Shown piece after piece: positions 1 through 9,074 of a stretch of DNA of 64,000 nt. Position 1 is the stretch's first letter, and the number at the start of each line of letters is the position of its first letter. The translations under genes and the position numbers were made by a program. The notes beneath the pieces were generated by a model. It was not told where the DNA came from, ran no database searches, and saw nothing but the letters and a program-made list of their open reading frames with translations. The stretch is taken from NCBI GenBank assembly GCA_947624785.1, contig CANQLV010000001.1, positions 248,001-312,000 on the forward strand. Direction: 5' to 3'. The DNA comes from Akkermansia muciniphila. GTDB taxonomy: Bacteria > Verrucomicrobiota > Verrucomicrobiia > Verrucomicrobiales > Akkermansiaceae.

Positions 1-1294
1 GGTCACCCCGCAGGGCGTCCACCTTGCCTCCGGCGGCAGGGAGGGCAGGATGTACGGCATGGTCACCCTCCAGCAGCTCCAGGACCAGCTGGCGGCGCAG
101 CCGGAAGGCATCCCCTGCGGCGTCATCAAGGACAAGCCGCGCTACCCCTGGCGCGGCATGATGGTGGACCCCGCGCGCCATTTCATCCCCATCAAGGACC
201 TGAAGAAATTCGTGGACATGATGGCCTACTACAAATTCAACAAGCTCCACGTTCACCTGACGGACAACCAGGGCTGGCGGCTGCCCGTGCCCGGCTACCC
301 CAGACTGCAAAGCGTCGCCTCCAAGCGAACAGAAAGCTTCGGAGACGGCATTCCCCATGAAGGAATGTACACCAAGAAGGAGCTGAAAGACCTGGTGGCC
401 TACTGCGCGGCGCGCGGCATTGAAGTCATCCCGGAGATAGACGTGCCGGGCCACAACCAGGCCCTGCATGCCGCCTATCCCGAATTCTTCTGCTTCCCCA
501 AACCGGACATGAAGGTACGGACAGTGGCCGGCAACAGCAGGGAACTGGTGTGCCCCCAGAAGCCGGAGGTCTGGAAATTCTACGCCGCCGTCTTCAAGGA
601 ACTCAAGGACATCTTCCCGTCCAGCACCGTCCACCTGGGCGGCGACGAAGCCCCCACGGAACTCTGGAAAAAATGCCCCCTGTGCCGGGAAGCCCGGACC
701 AAGGCAGGCATGAAGGACGAACAGGAACAAATGAGGGCTTTCTTCGCCAACATGACAGCCCTGCTTAACAAAAACGGGCAAACGCCGCAATTCTGGTATG
801 AGGGGAACGCCGGCATCTATCACCCGGGCGAAACAGTTTACGCGTGGCGGCAGGACCAGGCGCGTCAGGCCATTGAGAAAACAAAAAAGGCCGGGCTGAA
901 CCTGATTATGGCGTCCAACGAATATTGTTACCTGGACTTCCCTCAATTCCCGGGGCAATACAACTGGGGATGGATGCAAACCACCACCCTGCAGAAATGT
1001 TATGAACTGGATCCGGCCTTCGGCAAATCCGCCGCGGAAGCAGGCCACATCCGGGGCGTGCACGCTCCCGTGTGGGCGGAACACCTGCCGGACCTGAACC
1101 ACCTGCTTTACCGCGTCTATCCCCGAGCCATGGCCCTGGCGGAAGCGGGCTGGTCTCCCATGGAAATGCGTTCCTGGGAAAACTTTCAGAGAAAAGTGGC
1201 CGACCACCGCTCCTTTGTCCTCAAGCGCTTCAATTACGACTTGAAACGCACGAAGGATAACGAGCCGCCCTTCCGGTGGGAAAACAAAAAGTAA
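1..1294 (+). CDS. Beta-N-acetylhexosaminidase, GH20 (5' partial)
   Basis: This is a secreted-type GH20 exo-hexosaminidase that would remove terminal GlcNAc/GalNAc from mucin glycans. The frame is open from base 2, so the N-terminus and signal peptide lie outside the window; the internal ATG at 50 is not the real start. The catalytic Asp-Glu pair sits in HLGGDEAP (codons at 644-649). A conserved substrate-pocket segment reads HLTDNQGWR, where the downstream paralogue has HLTDDQGWR. It is followed after 34 bp by a second GH20 gene on the same strand. The first ~245 bases are almost identical to 1557-1802 of that gene. The family call is firm; linkage and substrate specificity cannot be read from the sequence. 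Confidence 0.93.
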   Translation, partial: VTPQGVHLASGGREGRMYGMVTLQQLQDQLAAQPEGIPCGVIKDKPRYPWRGMMVDPARHFIPIKDLKKFVDMMAYYKFNKLHVHLTDNQGWRLPVPGYPRLQSVASKRTESFGDGIPHEGMYTKKELKDLVAYCAARGIEVIPEIDVPGHNQALHAAYPEFFCFPKPDMKVRTVAGNSRELVCPQKPEVWKFYAAVFKELKDIFPSSTVHLGGDEAPTELWKKCPLCREARTKAGMKDEQEQMRAFFANMTALLNKNGQTPQFWYEGNAGIYHPGETVYAWRQDQARQAIEKTKKAGLNLIMASNEYCYLDFPQFPGQYNWGWMQTTTLQKCYELDPAFGKSAAEAGHIRGVHAPVWAEHLPDLNHLLYRVYPRAMALAEAGWSPMEMRSWENFQRKVADHRSFVLKRFNYDLKRTKDNEPPFRWENKK

Positions 1295-1361
1295 TTCCGC
1301 CGTTTTTCCTTATCACTCCTGATTCTCCATGATAGAATCTCTTCTGAAAAAGCCCTCCGTC

Positions 1362-2843
1362 ATGTTTAAACTGATCTACCTCCTGGCCTGCACAGCCTTC
1401 TCTGCATCCATGGCATGTGCCGCAACAGCGGAAAAATACAGCATCATTCCGGAGCCGGCGAAAACGGAGCTGAAGCGGAACGCCACCAGGACCTTGAAAC
1501 TTCTCTCCGACAAAACCTCTCCTTCCCTGGGCAAGGACGCCTACCAGCTCACCGTCACCCCGCAGGGCGTCCACCTTGCCTCCGGCGGCAGGGAGGGCAG
1601 GATGTACGGCCTGGTCACCCTCCAGCAGCTCCAGGACCAGCTGGCGGCGCAGCCGGAAGGCATCCCCTGCGGCGTCATCAAGGACAAGCCGCGCTACCCC
1701 TGGCGCGGCATGATGGTGGACCCCGCGCGCCATTTCATCCCCATCAAGGACCTGAAGAAATTCGTGGACATGATGGCCTACTACAAATTCAACAAGCTCC
1801 AGCTCCACCTGACGGACGACCAGGGCTGGCGGCTGCCCGTGCCCGGCTACCCCAAACTGAAAAGCATCGCTTCCAAACGGGCGGAAAGCTTCGGCAACGG
1901 CATGCCCCACGAGGGCATGTATACCAAGAAGGAGCTGAAAGACCTGGTGGCCTACTGCGCGGCGCGCGGCATTGAAGTCATCCCGGAGATAGACATGCCG
2001 GGCCACAACCAGGCATTGGCCGCCGCCTACCCCGAATTCTTCTGCTTCCCGGACCCGGACACCAAGGTCCGCACTACGGGAGGGGTCACCCTGTACCTGG
2101 TCTGCCCCCAGAAGCCGGAAATCTGGAAATTCTACGCCGCCGTCTTTGACGAGCTCAAGGACATCTTCCCCTCCCCCATCGTCCACCTGGGCGGCGACGA
2201 AGCCCCGCTGGAAAAAACCTGGGAGAAATGCCCCCTCAGCGTCAAGTACCGCCAGCAGAAGGGAATGAAGGACGTCCATGAGGAACTGAAGGAATTTGAA
2301 GCGAAAATGGCATCCATGCTCGCCGCCAGGGGCAGGCGCGTGCAGCTCTGGTACGAAAAACCGTGGGCGCAGGCCAGCATCTACCGCAAGGGAAACACCG
2401 TCTTCACCTGGCGCATGGGCCTCACTCCCTCCACCATCACGGAAACGAAAAAGCAGGGCCTTCCCCTCATCATCGCCGCCGGAGAGCACTGTTATCTGGA
2501 CTATCCCCAGATCCCCGGACAGGACAACCGGGGATGGATGCCCACCACCACGCTGGAACAAAGCTACAGGCTGGACCCGGCCTACGGCAGGCCGGAGCGG
2601 GAGACGGACCACATCGTCGGCGTTCAGGCCACCATGTGGGCGGAGCATCTCCCGACCCTGAACCACCTGCTCTACCGCACCTATCCGCGCGCCTGCGCCA
2701 TTGCGGAAGCGGGCTGGTCGCCGATGAACGTACGGTCCTGGGAAAACTTCCAGCGCAAGCTGGCCGACCACTGCCAATTCATCCTCAAGCGCTTCAACTA
2801 CGACATGGAACGCACCAAGGAAAACGAACCCCCTTTCAAATAA
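1362..2843 (+). CDS. Beta-N-acetylhexosaminidase, GH20 (tandem copy)
   Basis: This is a full-length GH20 hexosaminidase of about 493 aa. From the ATG at 1362 the protein begins with a signal peptide (MFKLIYLLACTAFSASMACA), so it is exported. An in-frame ATG at 1329 would put 11 charged residues ahead of that signal and is less likely. A GH20b-like N-terminal domain covers roughly residues 25-110, followed by the catalytic barrel with HLTDDQGWR and the general acid pair Asp279-Glu280 in HLGGDEAP. It is a tandem paralogue of the preceding gene and lies 16 bp upstream of the MeaB GTPase gene. Such enzymes release terminal HexNAc from mucin O-glycans. I see no strong Shine-Dalgarno site. Confidence 0.93.
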   Translation: MFKLIYLLACTAFSASMACAATAEKYSIIPEPAKTELKRNATRTLKLLSDKTSPSLGKDAYQLTVTPQGVHLASGGREGRMYGLVTLQQLQDQLAAQPEGIPCGVIKDKPRYPWRGMMVDPARHFIPIKDLKKFVDMMAYYKFNKLQLHLTDDQGWRLPVPGYPKLKSIASKRAESFGNGMPHEGMYTKKELKDLVAYCAARGIEVIPEIDMPGHNQALAAAYPEFFCFPDPDTKVRTTGGVTLYLVCPQKPEIWKFYAAVFDELKDIFPSPIVHLGGDEAPLEKTWEKCPLSVKYRQQKGMKDVHEELKEFEAKMASMLAARGRRVQLWYEKPWAQASIYRKGNTVFTWRMGLTPSTITETKKQGLPLIIAAGEHCYLDYPQIPGQDNRGWMPTTTLEQSYRLDPAYGRPERETDHIVGVQATMWAEHLPTLNHLLYRTYPRACAIAEAGWSPMNVRSWENFQRKLADHCQFILKRFNYDMERTKENEPPFK

Positions 2844-2859
2844 TCCGCATTCTCTATCC

Positions 2860-3879
2860 ATGAGCAGCACTAAATTTGCACGTCCGCACCGCCCCACCGT
2901 AGAAGAACTGGCCCAGGGAGTCCTGGCCGGAAACCGCGCCCTGCTGGGGAGGGCCATCACCCTGATAGAAAGCAACGCCGCCAAGGACCAGGAATCCTCA
3001 CGGGCGCTCATCTCCAAGCTCCTGCCCCATTCGGGCAACGCCGTCCGCATCGGCATCACGGGCGTTCCCGGCGCGGGCAAATCCTCCTTCATTGAAGCCT
3101 TCGGCACTTATCTGTGCAAAAAAGGCTTCAAGGTAGCCGTGCTGGCCATTGACCCGTCCTCTTCCGTTTCCCGCGGTTCCATCATGGGGGACAAAACCCG
3201 CATGGAGGAACTCTCCGGGGAGGAAAACGCCTTCATCCGCCCTTCCCCCTCCGGCGGCTCCCTGGGCGGCGTCGCCAGAAAAACGCGTGAAACCATGATC
3301 GCGTGCGAGGCCGCGGGCTTTGACATCATCCTCATTGAAACCGTCGGCGTCGGCCAGTCGGAAACCACGGTCCGTTCCATGGTGGACATCTTCATGCTCC
3401 TGCTCATCACCGGAGCCGGAGACGACCTCCAAGGCATCAAGCGCGGCATCATGGAGCTGGCGGACATCCTGGTGGTCACCAAGGACGACGGCGACAACCG
3501 CCAGCGGGCGGCCGCCCACTGCCAGGAACTGAAAATGGTGCTCCACTACCTGCAAAGCCCCACCCCCGGCTGGACGCCCTCCGTCCTCACCTGTTCCTCC
3601 CTGGAAGGACGCGGCCTGGACACCATTGAAGAAACGCTCTTCCGCTTCCGGGACAGCATGAAGGAATCCGGCTTCTGGTACAACCGCCGCCGGAACCAGT
3701 CCCTCTCATGGGTTCAGGCCCTGGTGCATGAAGCCCTGCTCACCGCCTTTGAACAGCATCCCGCCGTGGCGTCCCGCATGCCCGTCCTGGAAAACATGGT
3801 GGCGGGGGACAAGATGGACCCCGTCTCCGCCGCGCACGACCTGCTGAGCCACTTCACTTATCCCGTGCCCGGACATTGA
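2860..3879 (+). CDS. meaB: MeaB/ArgK-type P-loop GTPase (methylmalonyl-CoA mutase chaperone)
   Basis: This 339-aa G3E-family GTPase is of the type that loads and protects the B12-dependent methylmalonyl-CoA mutase. The P-loop is GVPGAGKSS near residue 70. The family segment DPSSSVSRGSIMGDKTRM, the ETVGVGQSE switch region and a TKDDGDN segment (the family's usual TKADGDN) all match MeaB. The start is 16 bp after the GH20 stop. The last 26 bases overlap the 3' end of the convergent Nudix gene. No mutase gene is in the window, so its partner must be elsewhere. The carboxyltransferase gene at 21024 would fit the same propionate-type pathway. Confidence 0.9.
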   Translation: MSSTKFARPHRPTVEELAQGVLAGNRALLGRAITLIESNAAKDQESSRALISKLLPHSGNAVRIGITGVPGAGKSSFIEAFGTYLCKKGFKVAVLAIDPSSSVSRGSIMGDKTRMEELSGEENAFIRPSPSGGSLGGVARKTRETMIACEAAGFDIILIETVGVGQSETTVRSMVDIFMLLLITGAGDDLQGIKRGIMELADILVVTKDDGDNRQRAAAHCQELKMVLHYLQSPTPGWTPSVLTCSSLEGRGLDTIEETLFRFRDSMKESGFWYNRRRNQSLSWVQALVHEALLTAFEQHPAVASRMPVLENMVAGDKMDPVSAAHDLLSHFTYPVPGH

Positions 3880-4330
3880 AGAAATCCGCCAGCACCCTGG
3901 CGTACACTTCCTTCTTGAACTCCGGCAGCCACTCCAGCCTGAACCCGGCCGGGGATATCCACCTGTAGGCGCAGAACTCCCGGTGGTCCAGGCTGGGTTC
4001 CGGAGCGTCCGCATGCAGCCGGCACAGGAAATACTCCTGCTCCTGCCCCACGAAAGGCTGCTGCCGCTTTTCGCGGACGTACTCCAGAACCTCCGGCGGA
4101 TAATCGTAACGATAGCCGCCCCGGGACTCCACAACATCATACTGGGACGGCAGGAACCCCACTTCCTCCCGGACTTCCCGCTTCACGGCCTCCGTGGCGG
4201 TTTCCCCCGGATCAATCCCCCCCTGAGGGAACTGCCAGGCCCCTTTCTGCCTAGAACGTTCGCAAACCAGCAGCTTTCCGTCCTCCCGGACCAACAGCCC
4301 CGCCACATTGGGACGATACAATCTTTCCAT
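3854..4330 (-). CDS. Nudix hydrolase, RppH/Ap4A hydrolase-like
   Basis: This 158-aa single-domain Nudix hydrolase has a complete Nudix box: GGIDPGETATEAVKREVREEVGF at residues ~37-59, with the metal-binding REVREE core. The YRPNVAGLLV opening and the KGAWQFPQGGID segment resemble RppH/diadenosine tetraphosphate hydrolases, which remove pyrophosphate from mRNA 5' ends or cleave dinucleoside polyphosphates. The 3' end overlaps the end of the MeaB gene on the other strand by 26 bp (convergent). The exact substrate is not readable from the sequence. Confidence 0.85.
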   Translation of the reverse strand: MERLYRPNVAGLLVREDGKLLVCERSRQKGAWQFPQGGIDPGETATEAVKREVREEVGFLPSQYDVVESRGGYRYDYPPEVLEYVREKRQQPFVGQEQEYFLCRLHADAPEPSLDHREFCAYRWISPAGFRLEWLPEFKKEVYARVLADFFNVRARDK

Positions 4331-4678
4331 GCCTTCTTACCTAACACAACATTCCCTGCATTTCCAGCCATGTTCTTCCACAAATTTGCTACAGACATGT
4401 AAAAATGACTCGGATACAGACACTTTATTCTCCCCGCCGAACAACTCCGGATATAAATCACAACCCATCAGCAGGATAAGTAATATAAAAAAACAAAAGA
4501 CACCTTCCCTAGTTGTGGAATTTCCTGTTAAATATCCGAAAAACTCTGGTAGTCAAACATTAACATACTGCCATTTTCCGAACGTTGTTCTTTAACGGCA
4601 AGTCTATTTTCCAGCAAGGTGAAAACTGGATGGCTGGCCGCTCTTTTACTTTTCACGTCCCGTTAAGAAAATCTGACC
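4331..4678. other. Gene-free divergent intergenic region
   Basis: About 350 bp lies between the divergent Nudix and alkyl sulfatase genes and is more AT-rich than its flanks. It must hold both promoters. I see no convincing -35/-10 pair, no strong hairpin and no credible small ORF. Confidence 0.4.
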
Positions 4679-6667
4679 ATGAAAATAAAAATCAATTATT
4701 TCGCTGTTATATTGATGGCAATCCTCGCAGGGGGAAGTACAGGAGCCAATGGTGCGGAGCAGCCCAAAAAGGCGACAAGCCATACGATTGAATACAACAA
4801 AAAGTTTTTCAGCGTTCATGGCCTGGACGAGAACGATCAACAAGACTTTCAGGATGCTGAAAAGGGATTCATGGCAACCCTCAAGGACCCGAACATTAAA
4901 AACAAGGAGGGACGGACGGTCTTTGACATCTCTTCCTTTGACTTTACCAAGGATAAACCGGCTCCCGATACGGTGAATCCGAGTTTATGGCGCGTCTCCC
5001 AGCTCAATGCCAAAAGCGGGTTGTTCAAGGTTATGGACGGCATCTACCAGATTCGCGGGTTTGATCTTTCTAACATGACCATCATCGAAGGAAAGGAAGG
5101 CCTCATCATCATTGACCCCCTCATCTCGGAAGAAACCGCAAAAGCGGGACTTGACCTCTATTATCGGGAAGTGGAACAGCCGGAGACGGGGAAACGTCCG
5201 GTCAAGGCAGTTGTATATACGCACTCCCATGTCGACCACTTTGGCGGAGTCAAGGGAGTAGCGTCCGAGCAAGACGTCAAATCCGGTAAAACGCAGATAC
5301 TGGCGCCGGAAGGATTCCTGGAAGAAGCTGTTTCCGAAAACGTCTATGCCGGCAACGCCATGGGGAGGCGCTCCACGTACATGTATGCGGCCCCTTTTCA
5401 TCAAGGACCGGAAGGAACCGTAGGCTCCGGCCTGGGAACCGCCAGCTCCAGCGGAACCGTCACAGTCATCCCGCCTACTGATACAATCACCAAAACAGGT
5501 GAAACACGAACCATAGATGGATTGGAAATGGAATTCATGATGGCCCCCGGAACGGAAGCCCCTTCTGAAATGCTGATATATCTCCCCCAATTCGAGGCGC
5601 TTTGCAGTGCGGAGGACGCGACCCATACCATGCATAACCTTTATACTCTGAGAGGAGCCAAAGTTCGGGACGCCGGCAACTGGTGGAAGGCTCTTGATGA
5701 AGCCATCCAGCGTTATGGAGACAAAACGGAAGTCTTATTCGCACAGCACCACTGGCCAAGATGGGGAAAAGAAAGCATCAACCGGTTCCTGGCCAAGGAA
5801 CGCAACGGATACAAGTACATGCACGACCGGACGTTGAACCTGATTAACAAGGGATACACGCCTGTAGAAATTGCGGAAATGATCAAGCTGCCACCGGAAA
5901 TCGACAAGGAATGGTACTTCCGGGGTTATTACGGCACGCTGAACCACAACGCCAAAGCCATCTATCAACAGTACATGGGCTGGTATGACGGCAATCCGGC
6001 CAACCTCTATGCCCTGCCCCCTGTGGAAGCGGCCAAGCGCTATGTTGAACTGGCAGGAGGGACAGACAAAATGATAGACAATGCCCAAAAAGCCTTTGAC
6101 AAAGGAGACTACCGCTGGACTGCCGAAGTATTAAAGCACGTGGTTTTTGCCGATCCTCAAAACCGCAAGGCAAGAAATCTGGCGGCGGACGCCCTTGAAC
6201 AGCTTGGTTACCAGGCAGAATCTGGCCCCTGGCGCAACGAATTTCTCGTCGGCGCCTATGAACTGAGAAACGGCCTGCTTCAAAACCCTCTGGATCTTGT
6301 ATCCAAGGATATTCTGTCCAACCTCACGCCGGAAATGCTGTTTGACTACATGGGAATCAGTCTCAATGCCGAAAAATCCAAAGGGAAGAAACTGTCTTTC
6401 AACTGGATTGACCAAGACGGAAAGCCATACGGCTTCTGGGTTGAGGACGAAGTACTGATGTATCGCGAAGGAAAACCGGTCGATCATCCGGATGCAGTAA
6501 TTACCGGTAACAAATTCAACTTCACCCTGGTTGCCATGCGGGCCATGCCCTTGAAGGACGCCCTGGACAAAGGCATGATCAAGATTGAAGGCAATACGGA
6601 CAAGTTCCAGGAGCTGATCGGATGCATGGACAAGTTCAATGGAAACTTCAACATCATAGAACCCTAA
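4679..6667 (+). CDS. Secreted alkyl/aryl-sulfatase, metallo-beta-lactamase fold (SdsA1 type)
   Basis: This 662-aa protein has an N-terminal signal peptide (ending near ANGA, ~residue 26). The N-terminal half is a metallo-beta-lactamase domain with the zinc motif THSHVDHFGG at ~181-190. The middle region is the alkyl-sulfatase dimerisation domain (around HNAKAIYQQYMGWYDGNP). The C-terminal ~120 residues resemble an SCP2-like sterol/alkyl-binding domain, as in SdsA1. The enzyme would cleave sulfate esters of alkyl chains in the periplasm. The gene stands alone, has no clear Shine-Dalgarno, and is followed 16 bp later by a strong terminator. Confidence 0.9.
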   Translation: MKIKINYFAVILMAILAGGSTGANGAEQPKKATSHTIEYNKKFFSVHGLDENDQQDFQDAEKGFMATLKDPNIKNKEGRTVFDISSFDFTKDKPAPDTVNPSLWRVSQLNAKSGLFKVMDGIYQIRGFDLSNMTIIEGKEGLIIIDPLISEETAKAGLDLYYREVEQPETGKRPVKAVVYTHSHVDHFGGVKGVASEQDVKSGKTQILAPEGFLEEAVSENVYAGNAMGRRSTYMYAAPFHQGPEGTVGSGLGTASSSGTVTVIPPTDTITKTGETRTIDGLEMEFMMAPGTEAPSEMLIYLPQFEALCSAEDATHTMHNLYTLRGAKVRDAGNWWKALDEAIQRYGDKTEVLFAQHHWPRWGKESINRFLAKERNGYKYMHDRTLNLINKGYTPVEIAEMIKLPPEIDKEWYFRGYYGTLNHNAKAIYQQYMGWYDGNPANLYALPPVEAAKRYVELAGGTDKMIDNAQKAFDKGDYRWTAEVLKHVVFADPQNRKARNLAADALEQLGYQAESGPWRNEFLVGAYELRNGLLQNPLDLVSKDILSNLTPEMLFDYMGISLNAEKSKGKKLSFNWIDQDGKPYGFWVEDEVLMYREGKPVDHPDAVITGNKFNFTLVAMRAMPLKDALDKGMIKIEGNTDKFQELIGCMDKFNGNFNIIEP

Positions 6668-6683
6668 TATTTCATTATCCTTT

Positions 6684-6724
6684 AAAAAACCGCTTTTCCC
6701 GGTACCTAGGAAAAGCGGTTTTTT
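6684..6724 (+). terminator. Intrinsic terminator (bidirectional)
   Basis: A perfect 16-bp stem (6684-6699 with 6709-6724) has a 9-nt loop, a leading A-run and a trailing T-run. It closes the sulfatase gene. The A/T symmetry lets it also act on the leftward ATPase transcript, whose stop is at 6758. Confidence 0.92.
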
Positions 6725-6757
6725 ACTTATGTTCCAATAAAGCGTGAAATGATATAA

Positions 6758-8224
6758 TTAATCATTATTTATATTTAATTTTTCTAATATTGGTTCTACA
6801 ATTTTTTGAATTTGATTTTGAGTCAAAAGATTTTTGCACCAAGTATCCACTAATTTAAACCATACATCGTCTCTGCTACGTTTAACTCGATCACCAACAA
6901 AAGAAGCCCATTGATGATGATCTGGTAATAACATTGCTTCATTAAAAATCTGATACAACTCGCCTGCTCCTTGAAGAAAAACATTATCAAGATCACACCA
7001 ATTATTTTCTTTCAACTCTGTAAATACTACTTCTTCTGGAGAAACAGTTCCTGGTAAATATATTTCATCCTCTCCATATTCTTCTCTTTTATCACCATCA
7101 AATACACAAATACTTTTTGTTATGTGACCATTTTTAATCAACTGAGAAAGTGATTTTACTATTGAATCAGATCCTACTTTTTGTATATAAATTCTTCTCA
7201 GTATATCAGAACATCTTGATTGTCTAATAATAGCAATCAAAAAATACTCTGCTCGTGAATCCTCAACATAAATAGTTAACTCAGGATGCATTCTATCATC
7301 TATAGACGACAATGCAAAATCAATAGAAACGTTAGATAAAATTTTTCTGCCATTAAGTGTTGAATAAATCATTATTCTAGCTTCTTTAGGAAGCTCTTGT
7401 AACACAAAAGGGCTATGAGTTGAAAGTATAATTTGAATACGTTTTTCTAATGATAATTTTAGCAAATAATGAACAAATCTTCTCTGTGCAAGAGGATGCA
7501 AAGATGCTTCTACTTCATCAATTATTAATAAAGAATTTTTTTCTATATTCTTTAATATTCTTATTGTGTCAAGGATAGCGTCTTCCCCAGCTCCTTGATG
7601 AAATTGAGAAATTTCTCCTAATGAAGAGGTTGCAATTCCAATATCTCTAGTTGAGTTAATTTCTGTACATGAAAATCTTGCATTCGTATACTCTCTACCT
7701 AATATATAAGAAATTATATTTAAATCATCTTCATCAAAATAAAAATTTTTATCTTCTCTATTTGATAACTTTGCTATTTTAGCATAGCCAGCAACAGCAT
7801 CAAGAGGCAAAGTCCGTGATATATCTAAAAAATAAACATGACGCCTCGGTCTTTTTCTTCTTGGAGTAAATCCCCATTCTTTTGTCTTTTTCCAACGAGT
7901 CTCTAATGTTCTATCACCACATTTTAAGCGATATGTAATACAAGCATTTTCTGTAGCAGCCATATCCCATTGTGTATTAATAAATAAATTTGAGGGATAA
8001 AAAGCAAATTTATTTTCGCTGCACAATTGGTAACAACATGCAGAAGCACGTAAAATAGTACTTTTCCCTGAACCGTTCGCTCCAACAATAACAGAAACCG
8101 GGAATTTAAATTCTATATTTTCACCAGACCATCCTCGAAGATTATTTAATTCTAATTTTTCTAAAAACAGTTTCCAATATCCATCATTAAACTTAACAAA
8201 TAATTTAGAAATTTCAGGTTTCAT
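6758..8224 (-). CDS. OLD-like AAA/ABC ATPase with C-terminal TOPRIM nuclease domain
   Basis: This 488-aa protein has an ABC/SMC-type ATPase followed by a TOPRIM-like domain. The Walker A is GANGSGKST (48-56), an ABC-signature-like GAGEDAIL sits near 211, the Walker B is LLIIDE (Asp236-Glu237), and an STHSPF H-loop has His270. The C-terminal part has the TOPRIM acidic set: Glu321 in IYVED and Asp376-x-Asp378 in VFDGD. This layout is that of OLD (overcoming lysogenisation defect) family nucleases, many of which act in phage defence. The gene is alone. It is far more AT-rich and differs in codon use from both flanks, which suggests recent transfer. No partner (UvrD-like, DUF4435 or reverse transcriptase) is adjacent. 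The defence role is inferred. Confidence 0.8.
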   Translation of the reverse strand: MKPEISKLFVKFNDGYWKLFLEKLELNNLRGWSGENIEFKFPVSVIVGANGSGKSTILRASACCYQLCSENKFAFYPSNLFINTQWDMAATENACITYRLKCGDRTLETRWKKTKEWGFTPRRKRPRRHVYFLDISRTLPLDAVAGYAKIAKLSNREDKNFYFDEDDLNIISYILGREYTNARFSCTEINSTRDIGIATSSLGEISQFHQGAGEDAILDTIRILKNIEKNSLLIIDEVEASLHPLAQRRFVHYLLKLSLEKRIQIILSTHSPFVLQELPKEARIMIYSTLNGRKILSNVSIDFALSSIDDRMHPELTIYVEDSRAEYFLIAIIRQSRCSDILRRIYIQKVGSDSIVKSLSQLIKNGHITKSICVFDGDKREEYGEDEIYLPGTVSPEEVVFTELKENNWCDLDNVFLQGAGELYQIFNEAMLLPDHHQWASFVGDRVKRSRDDVWFKLVDTWCKNLLTQNQIQKIVEPILEKLNINND

Positions 8225-8444
8225 GTTAGTATAATTATACGATAGTGTTTTTACTTACTATAGAAATTCACAGATCTATTTTCTGATCACTGCATCTGAA
8301 ATATATATCTCACAATATTCTAAAATTTCAAGATTTTTAATTATTAAAATTATTTAATTTTTCCTTACATTATTATATAGAAAATTTCTAAGCCTATTAT
8401 AGAATTTTTCTTCACATAATCGAATTCTAATATTAAATAGATCC

Positions 8445-8966
8445 ATGAAATGGTTTTTCCTTTCCACTTTGGCACTCTGTGTCTGTGCTGCGGCTCCGCT
8501 TTCCGCCCAGTCCAAGACGGGAACTCCTGCCCAGTCTGCGGATGATTACAACCAGAGCCAGTTCTGGATCGGCAATTTTCCTGAGGGGCAGTATGTGGTG
8601 CATCTCAGCCGGATTGTAGCGGTGGCGCAGCACAAGTATATCCTGGACAACGCTTGCATGGTGTATGAAGTGACGCTGATTACCATGGGGAATACGCCCA
8701 CCAAGTTCTATTATCTGGAGACGCTTGGGCAGAATTCCGGCATCAATGCCATCAAGAATGTGACGGACCGGGCGAAGGAGCTCGGTTCCGGCGCCGTCAA
8801 TCGGGCGACGGGAGGAAGCATTGATCCGGATACCACCGTCGCGAAGGCCTACCCGAATACAAATACCGTCGAGTTCCGCGTAGCCACGCTGGAACAGCTC
8901 AACAAGATGTACGCCTCCCTGCTCAAGGCGTGGCAGGACGGGAAAGGGAGGACGTTCAAGCCCTAA
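8445..8966 (+). CDS. Secreted protein of unknown function
   Basis: This 173-aa protein has a clear signal peptide (MKWFFLSTLALCVCAAAPLSAQ). The mature part has no motif I recognise. A stretch reads YKILDNACMVYEVTLITMGNTP by pattern and could form a small beta-rich fold. Base composition is back to the GC-rich norm, marking the right edge of the AT-rich island. The gene is convergent with ruvC across an inverted-repeat intergenic element. Confidence 0.7.
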   Translation: MKWFFLSTLALCVCAAAPLSAQSKTGTPAQSADDYNQSQFWIGNFPEGQYVVHLSRIVAVAQHKYILDNACMVYEVTLITMGNTPTKFYYLETLGQNSGINAIKNVTDRAKELGSGAVNRATGGSIDPDTTVAKAYPNTNTVEFRVATLEQLNKMYASLLKAWQDGKGRTFKP

Positions 8967-8975
8967 GGCTTGAAC

Positions 8976-9074
8976 CAGTGATTAGGTATTAATGAGTAGT
9001 GATTAGATTTAAAATTCGCGGACTGCAAGTCCAGATTTTTACACTAATCTCTCATCTCTAAACTCTCATCACTG
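8976..9074. repeat. Imperfect inverted-repeat element between convergent genes
   Basis: Two ~32-nt arms (8976-9007 and 9043-9074) are imperfect reverse complements. Their outer 7 bp (CAGTGAT/ATCACTG) match exactly, as does an inner GATTAG block. They flank a small perfect hairpin, GGACT-GCA-AGTCC. The arms are rich in GATTAG/GATGAG-like units. It may serve as a bidirectional terminator for the two convergent genes, or be a dispersed intergenic repeat. Confidence 0.55.
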
